Positions 26,520 through 34,972 of a DNA stretch of 64,000 nt are shown here, in pieces; within the stretch, counting starts at the first letter, position 1; the number at the start of each line of letters is the position of its first letter. The translations under genes were made by a program, and so were the position numbers. Below the pieces are notes generated by a model. It made no database searches and was not told the DNA's origin. It saw only the letters and a list, made by a program, of their open reading frames with translations. Source of the stretch: Sedimentibacter sp. (GTDB lineage: Bacteria; Bacillota; Clostridia; Tissierellales; Sedimentibacteraceae). Location: the NCBI GenBank assembly GCA_018436705.1, contig JAHDLA010000007.1, positions 124,001 to 188,000 of the forward strand, in the 5' to 3' direction.

Positions 26520-27704
26520 TTATTTAGCTTCCTTTATCTTTTCGGTAAGCATAGGCAGAATTTCCTTTACATCACCCACTATCTTGTAATTTGCAACTTT
26601 GAATATGGGTGCATCCGGGTCGTTGTTTATTGCCACAATGGTTTCTATGTCTGCAAGGCCTGCAAGGTGCTGTATGGCACCGGATATGCCGCAGGCAATA
26701 TATATTTTGGGAGCAACTGTCTTGCCAGTCTGCCCTACCTGCTGGCTGTACGGCATCCATCCTGAATCCACAACCGGTCTGGAAGAACCCAGCGCGCCTC
26801 CCAAAGCATCTGCCAATTCCTGTGCCAGATGAATATTTTTCTGACTTCCTATTCCTCTTCCTACACTTACGATTATATCTGCATCCGCAAGATTTAACCC
26901 GTCATCATTGTCAATATCTCTTATCTTTTTTACAAAACCTTCAACAGGAGATGGAACATCCATAAATGTAATTCTGCCTTTCCTTTCAAAGTCAGGTTCC
27001 TTTTGTTTGAAAACCTTGGGTCGAACGGTGGCCATCTGAGGTCGATTGTTGGGACACACTATGGTCGCCATTAAATTCCCACCAAAAGCCGGCCTCGTCT
27101 GAAGAAGCAGCCTTTCTTCCTTATCTATTTCCAATATTGTACAGTCGGCAGTAAGTCCTGTACGAAGCGCCGACGAAATATGAGGAGCCAAAGACCTTCC
27201 GTTTGATGTCGCTCCTATTAGCACTATTTCAGGCTTGTATTTCTTTACTAGATCAAGCATTGCCTCTCCGTAAATGTGGTCATTGAAATCTTTGAGCCAT
27301 GGAGCATCCATTATCATAACTTCATCAGCTCCATATGCAACGAGCTCTTTTGGAAGACTTCCTATGTCTGAACCCAGTATTACCGCTGTAACATGAGTAT
27401 TTAATTCCGCTGCCAATTCCTCGGCCTTTCCCAGAAGCTCCAGTGCAACTGGTTTCAGTTTGCCGTATCTCTGCTCAGCAAAAACCCATATACCCTCATA
27501 TGCACTTAAGTCATGTTTTATACTTTCATCTCGTATAAATTCAATTGCCCCAAATTTGCAACTTTCCACACAGGAACCACAGAGGGTGCACTTAGGCCCT
27601 ATAACAGCCTTTTTATCCTTTAATTCTATAGCTCCGAAGGGACATGTTCCAATACATCTTCTACAGCCAACACACTTTTCCTTTATGATGCTTATACTTG
27701 CCAT
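26520..27704 (-). CDS. etfA: electron-transfer flavoprotein alpha subunit with ferredoxin domain
   Basis: 394 residues from the ATG at 27704; a GTG three codons earlier is too near AAGGA. The N-terminus carries two 4Fe-4S motifs: C11, C14, C17, C21 (CVGCRRCIGTCP) and C39, C42, C45, C49 (CTLCGSCVESC). An EtfA domain follows, with the FAD-binding C-terminal part (VSVGRGIGSQKN, SRPVVDSGWMPYSQQVGQTG, YIACGISGAIQHLAG). Ferredoxin-extended EtfA is known from LctC of Acetobacterium woodii lactate dehydrogenase and from CarE. Last gene of the dehydrogenase-etfB-etfA operon, so it probably joins an electron-confurcating or bifurcating complex using ferredoxin and NAD+. Confidence 0.93.
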   Translation of the reverse strand: MASISIIKEKCVGCRRCIGTCPFGAIELKDKKAVIGPKCTLCGSCVESCKFGAIEFIRDESIKHDLSAYEGIWVFAEQRYGKLKPVALELLGKAEELAAELNTHVTAVILGSDIGSLPKELVAYGADEVMIMDAPWLKDFNDHIYGEAMLDLVKKYKPEIVLIGATSNGRSLAPHISSALRTGLTADCTILEIDKEERLLLQTRPAFGGNLMATIVCPNNRPQMATVRPKVFKQKEPDFERKGRITFMDVPSPVEGFVKKIRDIDNDDGLNLADADIIVSVGRGIGSQKNIHLAQELADALGGALGSSRPVVDSGWMPYSQQVGQTGKTVAPKIYIACGISGAIQHLAGLADIETIVAINNDPDAPIFKVANYKIVGDVKEILPMLTEKIKEAK

Positions 27705-27718
27705 TATCTTCACCGTCC

Positions 27719-28501
27719 TTAAACTTCTATGGAAAGCAGTATCTCGGCCAGCTTTTCTGCCTTCTCCCCGGGACTGCCCTTTATTTCGACGCTGTTCACT
27801 TCATGAACAGGCACAAATGTCTTTCTTACCTGTGTCGGAGAGCCTTTCAATCCTGTTCTCTCTTCATCAGCATCAATGTCGCCAAAAGTAACAATTTCTA
27901 TCTCCGCTTTCTTAGCCTTCTTGATGCTTTTTATAGAAGGAAGTCTAGGCATGTTTATCTCTTTGACAACTGTAATAAGCGCCGGTAACTTTATTTCAAT
28001 TTCTTCATATCCATCATCTGTTATTTTCATGCAGCGCATGGCATCTTTTTTTATTTCAATTATTTTGCTGATATTTGTTGCATATGCAATTCCCAAAGTT
28101 TTTGCAAGGCTTGGCCCCACCTGCGCCGTATCTCCATCTGTTGCCTGTTTTCCGCAGATTATCAAATCATAGCCACCAATTTTTTCCACGCCTTTGCTGA
28201 GAGCATAAGATGTTGCCAAAGTATCAGAGCCTGCAAATTTTCTATCCGTAAGAAGCACAGCCTTATCAATTTTTAATGATACTGCTTCTCTCATCATTTC
28301 AGCCGCAGCTGGGATTCCCATGCTTATTCCGAAGACTTCCGCTCCGTATTTCTCCTTTATCCTCACGGCTTCTTCTATGGCATACGTGTCAAAAGGGTTA
28401 ATTATTGCCGGTACATTCTCCCTTATAATTGTATTTGTTTCAGGGTCCATTTTTACTTCGTTTGTTCCGGGAACCTGTTTAATGCATACGATAATTTTCA
28501 T
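27719..28501 (-). CDS. etfB: electron-transfer flavoprotein beta subunit
   Basis: 260 residues: MKIIVCIKQVPGTNEVKMDP at the N-terminus, NPFDTYAIEEAVRIKE, the nucleotide-binding ICGKQATDGDTAQVGPSLA and the signature VVKEINMPRLPSIKSIKKAKK region. It pairs with the EtfA downstream to carry electrons from the flavin dehydrogenase. Its ATG overlaps the dehydrogenase stop codon as ATGA, pointing to coupled translation and a fixed complex. Confidence 0.95.
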   Translation of the reverse strand: MKIIVCIKQVPGTNEVKMDPETNTIIRENVPAIINPFDTYAIEEAVRIKEKYGAEVFGISMGIPAAAEMMREAVSLKIDKAVLLTDRKFAGSDTLATSYALSKGVEKIGGYDLIICGKQATDGDTAQVGPSLAKTLGIAYATNISKIIEIKKDAMRCMKITDDGYEEIEIKLPALITVVKEINMPRLPSIKSIKKAKKAEIEIVTFGDIDADEERTGLKGSPTQVRKTFVPVHEVNSVEIKGSPGEKAEKLAEILLSIEV

Positions 28502-30105
28502 ATGTTCCCCTCCTCTACCTCATAGGGAAATATTGTTCCTCTGTTAAACAGCTGATTCGGATCAAATATTTTCTTGATATTTCTCATTTCATTCAATTCA
28601 TTACTGCTGTACATTTTTTGAAGAAAAGGAACCTTTAGCTTCCCAACACCATGCTCGGCCGACACAGCGCCGCCCATTGCGGAAATTTTTTCAGCCCACA
28701 ACAGGAACAGATCCTTCCCCTTTTTATACTCGTCCATATTTCTCGGAATTAAATTTACATGAAGATGATTATTCCCTATATGACCAAATATCACAGCATG
28801 GAGCCTGTTCTTTTCTATATCTTCGTTGTACATTTCCATAACTTCCTTAAGTTTATCATCCGGAACCGACATGTCTGTTCCCAGCTTCGTTATATTTGGA
28901 TCTATCTTTTTTACTTCATCTATCTGCATATTTACGCACTCGGGACATGCATGCCTGAAAGCATGCAGCTTTTCAAGGCTGACAGAATTATTTGCAACCC
29001 ATGTTGCATCCTCATCACCGCCCAGCTTTGAAATAACATCTCCCAGTTTTTCAATCCCATCCCAGATTTCTGTGTCTGAATCTCCTTCAATTTCTGTGTA
29101 CACTGCCGTATGGTAGCCTTCCTTTATCTCTTGTACAGAGGAAAAAGCCGGGTTTGTCTTCTGCTGTACTTTAAGCATTTCCAGTGCCTTATGGCTGAAA
29201 AACTCAATAGCAGAGGGCTTGATGTTAAGCGGCTCCATATTGTCAAACAGCTTTTCACCTCTCAATGCCCTCACCAGATCCAAAGCCTTGTCCTCATCCG
29301 GCATAAAAATAGTAACGCCCCAGTTTGATTTATGTGTTCTGTTTAGCTCAATTTCAATCTCTGTTATCACTCCCAGAGTTCCGTCAGAGCCTATAAACAA
29401 ATCTATCATATCCATGGCGGGCTTGTTGTAGTATCCTGAAGTATTCTTCTTCACATCGGGCATTTTATACTTCGGAAGTTCACCCGAAATTTTCCTTCCG
29501 CTCTCGGTTACAAGGGTAAATCCATCTTCAGAAACAATATTTCTCCCCCTTGCCATGCTTAACACATCTCCGTCCGCAAGAACAACTCTTATGGCTGTCA
29601 CATGATCTCTTGAGGAACCATATCTAAAACTTTTTGCACCTGATGCATTGCATGATACCATACCACCTATGGATGCAGACGCCTCAGTAGGGTCAGTTGA
29701 ATAAAACCATTCATTTTTCGTCATATGTTCCAAGGCATCTTTTGATTCCTTATCCCAATCCGTCGTTATAAATGACTTGTTAAGCAGGTATTTTCTGATT
29801 TCGGCAAGAAGAACACCTGGCTGTACTCTCAAAAAGAACCTATCCTGCTTTTTATCGTACCTTGCTCCGATCACACTGTTCATTCTGCTCAGATTTATAA
29901 CATGCCCTCCCGTGGGAACTGCGGAAGCGGCAAGCCCGGTGCGCGCTCCTTGTATGGTTATGGGCACACATTTAGAAGCACATTCTTTAACAGATACACT
30001 AATTTCTTCTTCTGTTTTTGGAAATATTATACTTTCGGCAGTACCTGTCTGACGGGATTCGTCTCGTAAATATTCTCCGTAAGTTTCTATAAAGTCACAA
30101 TTCAT
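28498..30105 (-). CDS. FAD-linked 2-hydroxyacid dehydrogenase (GlcD/LctD-like)
   Basis: 535 residues. PCMH-type FAD-binding domain: IIFPKTEEEISVSVKECASK, then ITIQGARTGLAASAVPTGGH, ASIGGMVSCNASGAKSFRYG and DLFIGSDGTLGVITEIEIEL. The C-terminal oxidase domain has the metal-type motif FGHIGNNHLHVNLIP and ends with SAEHGVGKLKVPF and FDPNQLFNRG. This family oxidises D- or L-lactate, glycolate or 2-hydroxyglutarate. The immediate etfB and ferredoxin-type etfA genes match the A. woodii LctBCD complex, in which lactate oxidation with NAD+ is driven by reduced ferredoxin. The exact hydroxyacid is not readable from sequence. Slightly longer than usual (about 465). Confidence 0.9.
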   Translation of the reverse strand: MNCDFIETYGEYLRDESRQTGTAESIIFPKTEEEISVSVKECASKCVPITIQGARTGLAASAVPTGGHVINLSRMNSVIGARYDKKQDRFFLRVQPGVLLAEIRKYLLNKSFITTDWDKESKDALEHMTKNEWFYSTDPTEASASIGGMVSCNASGAKSFRYGSSRDHVTAIRVVLADGDVLSMARGRNIVSEDGFTLVTESGRKISGELPKYKMPDVKKNTSGYYNKPAMDMIDLFIGSDGTLGVITEIEIELNRTHKSNWGVTIFMPDEDKALDLVRALRGEKLFDNMEPLNIKPSAIEFFSHKALEMLKVQQKTNPAFSSVQEIKEGYHTAVYTEIEGDSDTEIWDGIEKLGDVISKLGGDEDATWVANNSVSLEKLHAFRHACPECVNMQIDEVKKIDPNITKLGTDMSVPDDKLKEVMEMYNEDIEKNRLHAVIFGHIGNNHLHVNLIPRNMDEYKKGKDLFLLWAEKISAMGGAVSAEHGVGKLKVPFLQKMYSSNELNEMRNIKKIFDPNQLFNRGTIFPYEVEEGNI

Positions 30106-30177
30106 TTTATCCTCCTATGAAAAATCATAGTTATAAGCAACAAGTAATAATTATAATAGGAATAATAACATAAAAAA

Positions 30178-30223
30178 CAGGAGGATACAAGTATTCCTTT
30201 AATCAGGAAATTATATCCGCCTG
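30178..30223 (-). terminator. terminator of the one-carbon operon
   Basis: CAGGCGGATA and TATCCTCCTG (one mismatch) around a 26-base loop, followed on the minus strand by TTTTTT, between ltaE and the dehydrogenase operon. Confidence 0.7.
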
Positions 30224-30247
30224 CCCATTATTCTAAATAAGAAAAAT

Positions 30248-31279
30248 TTATTTATCTTTTACAAGACTTTTCATAGTGCCGACCACATAGTCGATATCTT
30301 CTCTTGTCACGCCTATGTGCGCCACAAATCTGTATTCTCCGTCCTCAATTCCATTAATTTTTATGTTCTTTTCATAAAGTTTTTCTACAAGAGTTTCTTC
30401 CGAAATTACATCTTCTCCCATTTTAAAGAACACCATATTTATGTCAAGTCTGTTCTTGATTACCTCTACGCCTGAAATTTCTTCAAGCTTCTCAGCCATG
30501 TATCTTGCATTATCATGGTCTTCCTGAAGTCTCAGAGTCATTTTTTCGAGAGCTATTATACCTGCAGCTGCCAGTATTCCTACCTGTCTCATACCGCCGC
30601 CCATAAGCTTTCTTTTTTTTCTGGCTCTGTCAATAAATTCTCTGCTTCCGGCAACCATGGAACCTGCCGGAGCGGATAATCCCTTTGAAAGGCAGAACAT
30701 AACAGAATCACTGCATGATGCTATTTCCTTAGCATCTACTCCTAAAGAAACCGCCGCATTGAAAATTCTTGCTCCGTCCATATGAACAGGAATCGAATTT
30801 TTTTCCGCTATCTGCTTTATTTCTTTTAATGTATCCATGGGAATAACAGCACCGCATCCATGAGCCTGCTCCACACATATAAGCCCTGTTTCAGGCTCGT
30901 GAATATCATCTTGGCGAATTGCTTTTTCAACATCCTTCGGGCTCACAGCTCCGTTGGATGTCTCAAGCGTTCTCAGCTGCACGCCTGCGATTACTGCAGA
31001 TGCACCCACCTCATGCACTACTATGTGATTATTTTTTCCTAAAATAACTTCCTGTCCTCTTCTTGCATGCGTAAACAGAGCCAGCTGGTTTCCAAATGTG
31101 CCGCTGGGAACAAATAAAGCCGCCTCCTTACCCACCTTCTCTGCAGCTATCTTTTCCAACATGTTTATCGTCGGATCATCTCCGTAAACATCGTCCCCAA
31201 CCTCTGCAGACATCATTGCCTTTCTCATTTCCTCAGTGGGCATAGTAACAGTATCACTTCTTAAATCAATACATTTCAT
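30248..31279 (-). CDS. ltaE: low-specificity L-threonine aldolase
   Basis: 343 residues, fold-type I PLP enzyme: IDLRSDTVTMPTEEMRKAM at the N-terminus, GDDVYGDDPTIN, FVPSGTFGNQLA, the PLP-Asp region HMDGARIFNAAVSLG and the lysine segment FCLSKGLSAPAGSM, then KLMGGGMRQVG. It cleaves threonine or allo-threonine to glycine and acetaldehyde. Downstream of fchA and folD in the same direction, it could supply glycine and hence one-carbon units to tetrahydrofolate. The 12 bases before the start contain AGGTGA, and the spacer contains an extra copy of the folD 3' end. Confidence 0.93.
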   Translation of the reverse strand: MKCIDLRSDTVTMPTEEMRKAMMSAEVGDDVYGDDPTINMLEKIAAEKVGKEAALFVPSGTFGNQLALFTHARRGQEVILGKNNHIVVHEVGASAVIAGVQLRTLETSNGAVSPKDVEKAIRQDDIHEPETGLICVEQAHGCGAVIPMDTLKEIKQIAEKNSIPVHMDGARIFNAAVSLGVDAKEIASCSDSVMFCLSKGLSAPAGSMVAGSREFIDRARKKRKLMGGGMRQVGILAAAGIIALEKMTLRLQEDHDNARYMAEKLEEISGVEVIKNRLDINMVFFKMGEDVISEETLVEKLYEKNIKINGIEDGEYRFVAHIGVTREDIDYVVGTMKSLVKDK

Positions 31280-31290
31280 ATGTCACCTCA

Positions 31291-31351
31291 TACGTTTAAT
31301 TTGCACGCTTTTACAACATTATATGTTTAATTTGCACGCCTTTACAACATT
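31291..31351. repeat. 30-bp direct repeat duplicating the folD 3' end
   Basis: 30 bases at 31322-31351, which encode the last codons and part of the stop of folD (NVVKACKLNI), recur at 31291-31320 with two differences. The period is 31 bases. The extra copy lies in the spacer before ltaE and would again read NVVKACKLN and then stop. Confidence 0.95.
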
Positions 31352-32167
31352 TTTTGCCAGTACAGCTGTTGTCACAGAACCTACTCCTGCCGGAACAGGC
31401 GTAATAAATCCGGCTTTTTCGATGCAGTCGGAAGTATCAACATCGCCTGTAATTTTTCCTTCCATGTCTACGTTTATGCCTACATCTATAACAGTTGCAC
31501 CTTCTTTAATATAATCTGACGTAACCATTTTTGACTTTCCGATTGCAGCTATAAGTATATCTGCCCTTGATGCTGTTTTACTTAGACTTGCTGTTTTTGA
31601 ATGGCATATGGTAACTGTAGCATTTTCTTTTAACAGAAGCATAGACAAAGGTTTACCTACAACCATTGATCTTCCCAAAACTACAGCTTCCTTTCCCTTT
31701 AATTCCACTTTGTAATATTTCAAAATTTCTATGGCTGCAGAAGGAGTGCATGGAGCAAAGCCTGTTTCGTCTCCCTCGGTTACTTTGGATACATTGATCG
31801 GATTCATACAATCAATATCCTTTTCAGCACTTATAATATACTTAATTTCATTTTCGTTTAATTGCTTTGGCAGCGGCCTGAAAAGCAGTATGCCATGCAC
31901 TGATTTATCATTGTTTACCTTTTCTAATTCCTTTGAAAAATCTTCCTGACTTATGTCTGCAGGCAGGCTCAAAACATCGCATTCTATGCTGCATGCACTC
32001 ATTCTTTTTACGGCAGCCCTCTCGTAGGCAAGATCATCCTCACGCTCTCCTACTCTGACAATTTTAAGTCTCGGCATGATTCCTTTTTCTCTTAAAGCTT
32101 CGGCCTCTTTTTTAACCTCAGCAGTGATTGCATCCGCAACCGGCTTTCCCTTTATTAAGTCACCCAT
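31319..32167 (-). CDS. folD: bifunctional methylene-THF dehydrogenase/cyclohydrolase
   Basis: 282 residues with FolD motifs: VGILL-type signature as HGILLFRPLPKQLNE, DIDCMNPINVSKV, PCTPSAAIEILKYY, the NADP-site VVLGRSMVVGKPLSMLLL and the C-terminal ITPVPAGVGSVTTAVLAKNV. It interconverts methylene-, methenyl- and formyl-tetrahydrofolate. The N-terminal catalytic region reads DDLAYERAAVKRM rather than the E. coli YVxxK spacing, a variant I believe is common in Clostridia. It follows fchA by 12 bp, so a second cyclohydrolase activity is encoded in the same operon. Confidence 0.95.
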   Translation of the reverse strand: MGDLIKGKPVADAITAEVKKEAEALREKGIMPRLKIVRVGEREDDLAYERAAVKRMSACSIECDVLSLPADISQEDFSKELEKVNNDKSVHGILLFRPLPKQLNENEIKYIISAEKDIDCMNPINVSKVTEGDETGFAPCTPSAAIEILKYYKVELKGKEAVVLGRSMVVGKPLSMLLLKENATVTICHSKTASLSKTASRADILIAAIGKSKMVTSDYIKEGATVIDVGINVDMEGKITGDVDTSDCIEKAGFITPVPAGVGSVTTAVLAKNVVKACKLNI

Positions 32168-32179
32168 TTCAATCTCCTG

Positions 32180-32809
32180 TTAGCTTAATATTTTTAATAC
32201 CTTTTCGTATATTTTGTCAGCTTTTACGTTTCCGTCCTTCAACAGTTCTTCGACCATTTCTTTATTTTTATTAACGTATTCCTGATCCGATATGGAATTA
32301 ATGTTTATCAAAACATTCAAATAAGCACTGTTCAAAGCAGCTTTAAGCAGCTGAACACCGACTCCTATATCGCTTATTATAGTTTTGGAACTTATATCTA
32401 TCAGCTCCTCATGAAGAAGTATTCCCTCATACACAAGTCTGAGTGTTTCAAGCGGCGCTTCGTTTGCAGCCTTGAGACAATTCTGCATAACCTCATTTTT
32501 GATCCTTTTCTCCTCTTCGGTACCGGACGGCATAACGTATGCCTTTGATAATGGCTCGAAATTCTCTGCATCTTTCTCAATCGCAGTCAACAACTTTTGA
32601 GCTAATTTTTCTCCCTTTTCCAATATTTCCTCATGTTGCTTTTCAAAGCCGATAAATTTTTTCTTTCCCTTGGAGAAGTTTGCCACCATTGAATTTAAAG
32701 CCACACCCAGTGCACCTGCCAATGCCGCAGCTCCTCCCCCGCCCGGAACAGGTTTTTTAGATGCAAGTTCACTTGCAAATTCCTCACATGATAATTTTGT
32801 TAAATTCAT
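32180..32809 (-). CDS. fchA: methenyl/formimino-THF cyclohydrolase-cyclodeaminase
   Basis: 209 residues of the FtcD C-terminal (cyclodeaminase/FchA) family: the N-terminal LASKKPVPGGGGAAALAGAL is its signature, followed by helices typical of the fold (ANEAPLETLRLVYEG, DIGVGVQLLKAALNSAYLNV). It releases ammonia from formimino-THF or hydrolyses methenyl-THF. First gene of fchA-folD-ltaE. The folE/ hut genes that would prove histidine breakdown are absent from the window, so a general one-carbon role is more likely. Confidence 0.9.
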   Translation of the reverse strand: MNLTKLSCEEFASELASKKPVPGGGGAAALAGALGVALNSMVANFSKGKKKFIGFEKQHEEILEKGEKLAQKLLTAIEKDAENFEPLSKAYVMPSGTEEEKRIKNEVMQNCLKAANEAPLETLRLVYEGILLHEELIDISSKTIISDIGVGVQLLKAALNSAYLNVLININSISDQEYVNKNKEMVEELLKDGNVKADKIYEKVLKILS

Positions 32810-32870
32810 AATTCATCCCTCACTTTACAATAGTATATATCAAGTAACCTGGCGATTACAATATTATTAT

Positions 32871-32899
32871 TTGACATTTTTAGTATCATTGTTTACCAT
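32871..32899 (+). promoter_or_regulatory. promoter of the MATE gene
   Basis: TTGACA and TACCAT with a 17-base spacer, 31 bases before the MATE start. Confidence 0.6.
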
Positions 32900-32930
32900 A
32901 TTAATAACTATAAGATTAAGGGAGCATAAT

Positions 32931-34283
32931 ATGAACAACTCTTCACAAAACAAAATGGCCTCCGGCTCAATGACAAAACTAATTGTTACCATGTCTCTAC
33001 CGCCTATCGTTTCAATGTTTATTCAAGCTATGTATAATATAGTTGACAGTATCTTTGTTTCAAAAATAGGAATGGACGCACTAACTGCGGTTTCTCTGGC
33101 ATTTCCAATGCAGCTTATTCTTGTTGCATTGTTTGTGGGAACGGGCGCCGGAGTTTCATCTCTGATTTCAAGACGCTTGGGCGAAGGAAATCGCGATGCT
33201 GCAAGTAAGGCTGCAAGCCACGGTTTTATGGTAAGCCTTATATACTCTGTATTGATCGCTTTAATAGGAATTTTTCTAACAGACTTCTTTATTCGATTGT
33301 TTACAGACGATTCATTGCTTCAGGGGTTAACAGCTCAATATTTAAGAATTATATTAATTTTTTCCTTTTTTAATTTTATCTCCAATGCCGGAATTTCCAT
33401 ACTGCAGTCTACGGGAAATACAATGATGCCCATGGTTTCACAACTTGCAGGAGCTTTAACAAACATTATTCTTGATCCCATAATGATTTTCGGTTACTTT
33501 GGCATGCCTGCCTTGGGTGTATCGGGAGCGGCCTTAGCTACTATTATTGGTCAGCTTGTTTCATTTGTTTTGATCGTTGTAATGTTTAAGAAGGACAAGT
33601 CTCTTGAGATTAAGCTTAAGAATTTTAAATTTGAAAAGGCAATTTTAAAGGATATGTATATTGTGGCACTTCCCGCAATTATAATGCAGTCCCTTGCTTC
33701 TGTAATGGTAAGTGGATTAAACCTGATCCTGATAGCTTTCAGCGATGCCGCCGTTTCTGTGCTGGGCATATACTTCAAGCTGCAATCATTTATATTCATG
33801 CCTATTTTCGGAATGATGCAGTCGTTTAGAGCTATTCTCGGATATAATTTTGGTGCAAAAAATAAGGGCAGAGTCTTAAATGCATTAAAAATCACCCTTT
33901 TATTTTCTGTGTGCATCATGCTTGCAGGAACATTTATTTTTCAAATATTTACCGAGCAACTTCTTGGGATGTTTGACAGCAATGCTGAAATGATGTCCAT
34001 AGGAACCAAAGCTTTAAGAATAATAAGCTTGACCTTTCCGGTCGCTGCCGTTGGAATTATGATAAGCACTTCGTTTCAGGCCTTTGGCAAGGGAATGCTC
34101 AGCCTTGTCATATCATTTACAAGACAGCTTTTAATACTGTTGCCTGCTGCATATGTGCTTTCAAAAATAAGCGGTTTGGGTTTATTCTGGTATTCATTTA
34201 CCCTTTCGGAAATATTATCTGTATCGATAGCTGTACCAACAATGAGCATCTATCTAAAAAAAACATTTAGTGCTTGGGAATGA
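32931..34283 (+). CDS. MATE family efflux transporter
   Basis: 450 residues from the ATG at 32931, supported by AAGGGAG and the promoter; a longer open frame exists but overlaps fchA. Twelve hydrophobic segments in two halves: KLIVTMSLPPIVSMFIQAMY with NIVDSIFVSKIG at the N-terminus, RRLGEGNRDAASKAASHG, and the second half around LPAIIMQSLASVMVSGLNLI and GYNFGAKNKGRV. It exports cationic compounds with Na+ or H+ exchange. Its stop codon abuts the convergent GNAT stop with no gap. Confidence 0.93.
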   Translation: MNNSSQNKMASGSMTKLIVTMSLPPIVSMFIQAMYNIVDSIFVSKIGMDALTAVSLAFPMQLILVALFVGTGAGVSSLISRRLGEGNRDAASKAASHGFMVSLIYSVLIALIGIFLTDFFIRLFTDDSLLQGLTAQYLRIILIFSFFNFISNAGISILQSTGNTMMPMVSQLAGALTNIILDPIMIFGYFGMPALGVSGAALATIIGQLVSFVLIVVMFKKDKSLEIKLKNFKFEKAILKDMYIVALPAIIMQSLASVMVSGLNLILIAFSDAAVSVLGIYFKLQSFIFMPIFGMMQSFRAILGYNFGAKNKGRVLNALKITLLFSVCIMLAGTFIFQIFTEQLLGMFDSNAEMMSIGTKALRIISLTFPVAAVGIMISTSFQAFGKGMLSLVISFTRQLLILLPAAYVLSKISGLGLFWYSFTLSEILSVSIAVPTMSIYLKKTFSAWE

Positions 34284-34838
34284 TTATATTCTATCGTTGT
34301 AAAACGCAAAGTGAATATGATCTTCCCACTTTCCGTTTATTTCCAAATATCGTTTTGAGAAACCCTCTTGCTCGAACCCCAGCTTTTCCATAACCCTGAG
34401 CGATCTGTCGTTTCTGGGCACAACATTTGCTTCTATCCTGTGAAGCCCGAAATTGTCAAACATAATTTCTACCGTTCTTTCAATGGCTTCCGTCATGTAT
34501 CCTTTGTTTATTTCATCTTTATCAAGCTTGTATCCCAAGAAACAAGACTTGAAATTGCCCATAACAATATTGGAATAGCAAACATTTCCTATTAACTTAT
34601 TATCTTCTTTTTTTATTATCCAAAACCTCACCTGCAAATCATTCTTAAACATGTTGTATTCATTATATAATTTTCTTTTATGATATGAAAGCGTATAAAA
34701 ATCTCTGGGATGTGCCGGTTCCCACTCATTTAGAAAACTGTGATTTCTTTTGTAGTAATCAAGAACCTCCTGCGCGTACCTGGGCTTTAATATTCTTAAA
34801 TATAATCTTTCTGAATCGTATCTAGTCTGTTTGAACAT
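34284..34838 (-). CDS. GNAT acetyltransferase, RimJ/RimL type
   Basis: 184 residues: SERLYLRILKPRYAQEVLDY at the N-terminus, IGNVCYSNIV, LGYKLDKDEINKGYMTEAIE (acetyl-CoA loop), FGLHRIEANVVPRNDRSLRVMEKLGFEQEG. This group acetylates N-terminal or other amines of proteins or small molecules; the substrate is not predictable. Cytoplasmic. Single gene, tail to tail with the MATE gene. Confidence 0.92.
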   Translation of the reverse strand: MFKQTRYDSERLYLRILKPRYAQEVLDYYKRNHSFLNEWEPAHPRDFYTLSYHKRKLYNEYNMFKNDLQVRFWIIKKEDNKLIGNVCYSNIVMGNFKSCFLGYKLDKDEINKGYMTEAIERTVEIMFDNFGLHRIEANVVPRNDRSLRVMEKLGFEQEGFSKRYLEINGKWEDHIHFAFYNDRI

Positions 34839-34972
34839 TTTTTTCTCCCTTGTAAATTTCAGTTCTAATTTTATATTTTACAGCTTAAATAGTCAACTTA
34901 TTTTGCTTTACTATATATTTTTTTTATGTTAGTATAATACAGAATTCAATGAATTGGATGAAAGGGCAAAAA

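Noticed and set aside
31319..32167. FolD with a displaced catalytic Tyr-Lys spacing
   Set aside because: The DDLAYER...KR form is, as far as I recall, a common clostridial variant, so it is not evidence of a defective enzyme.
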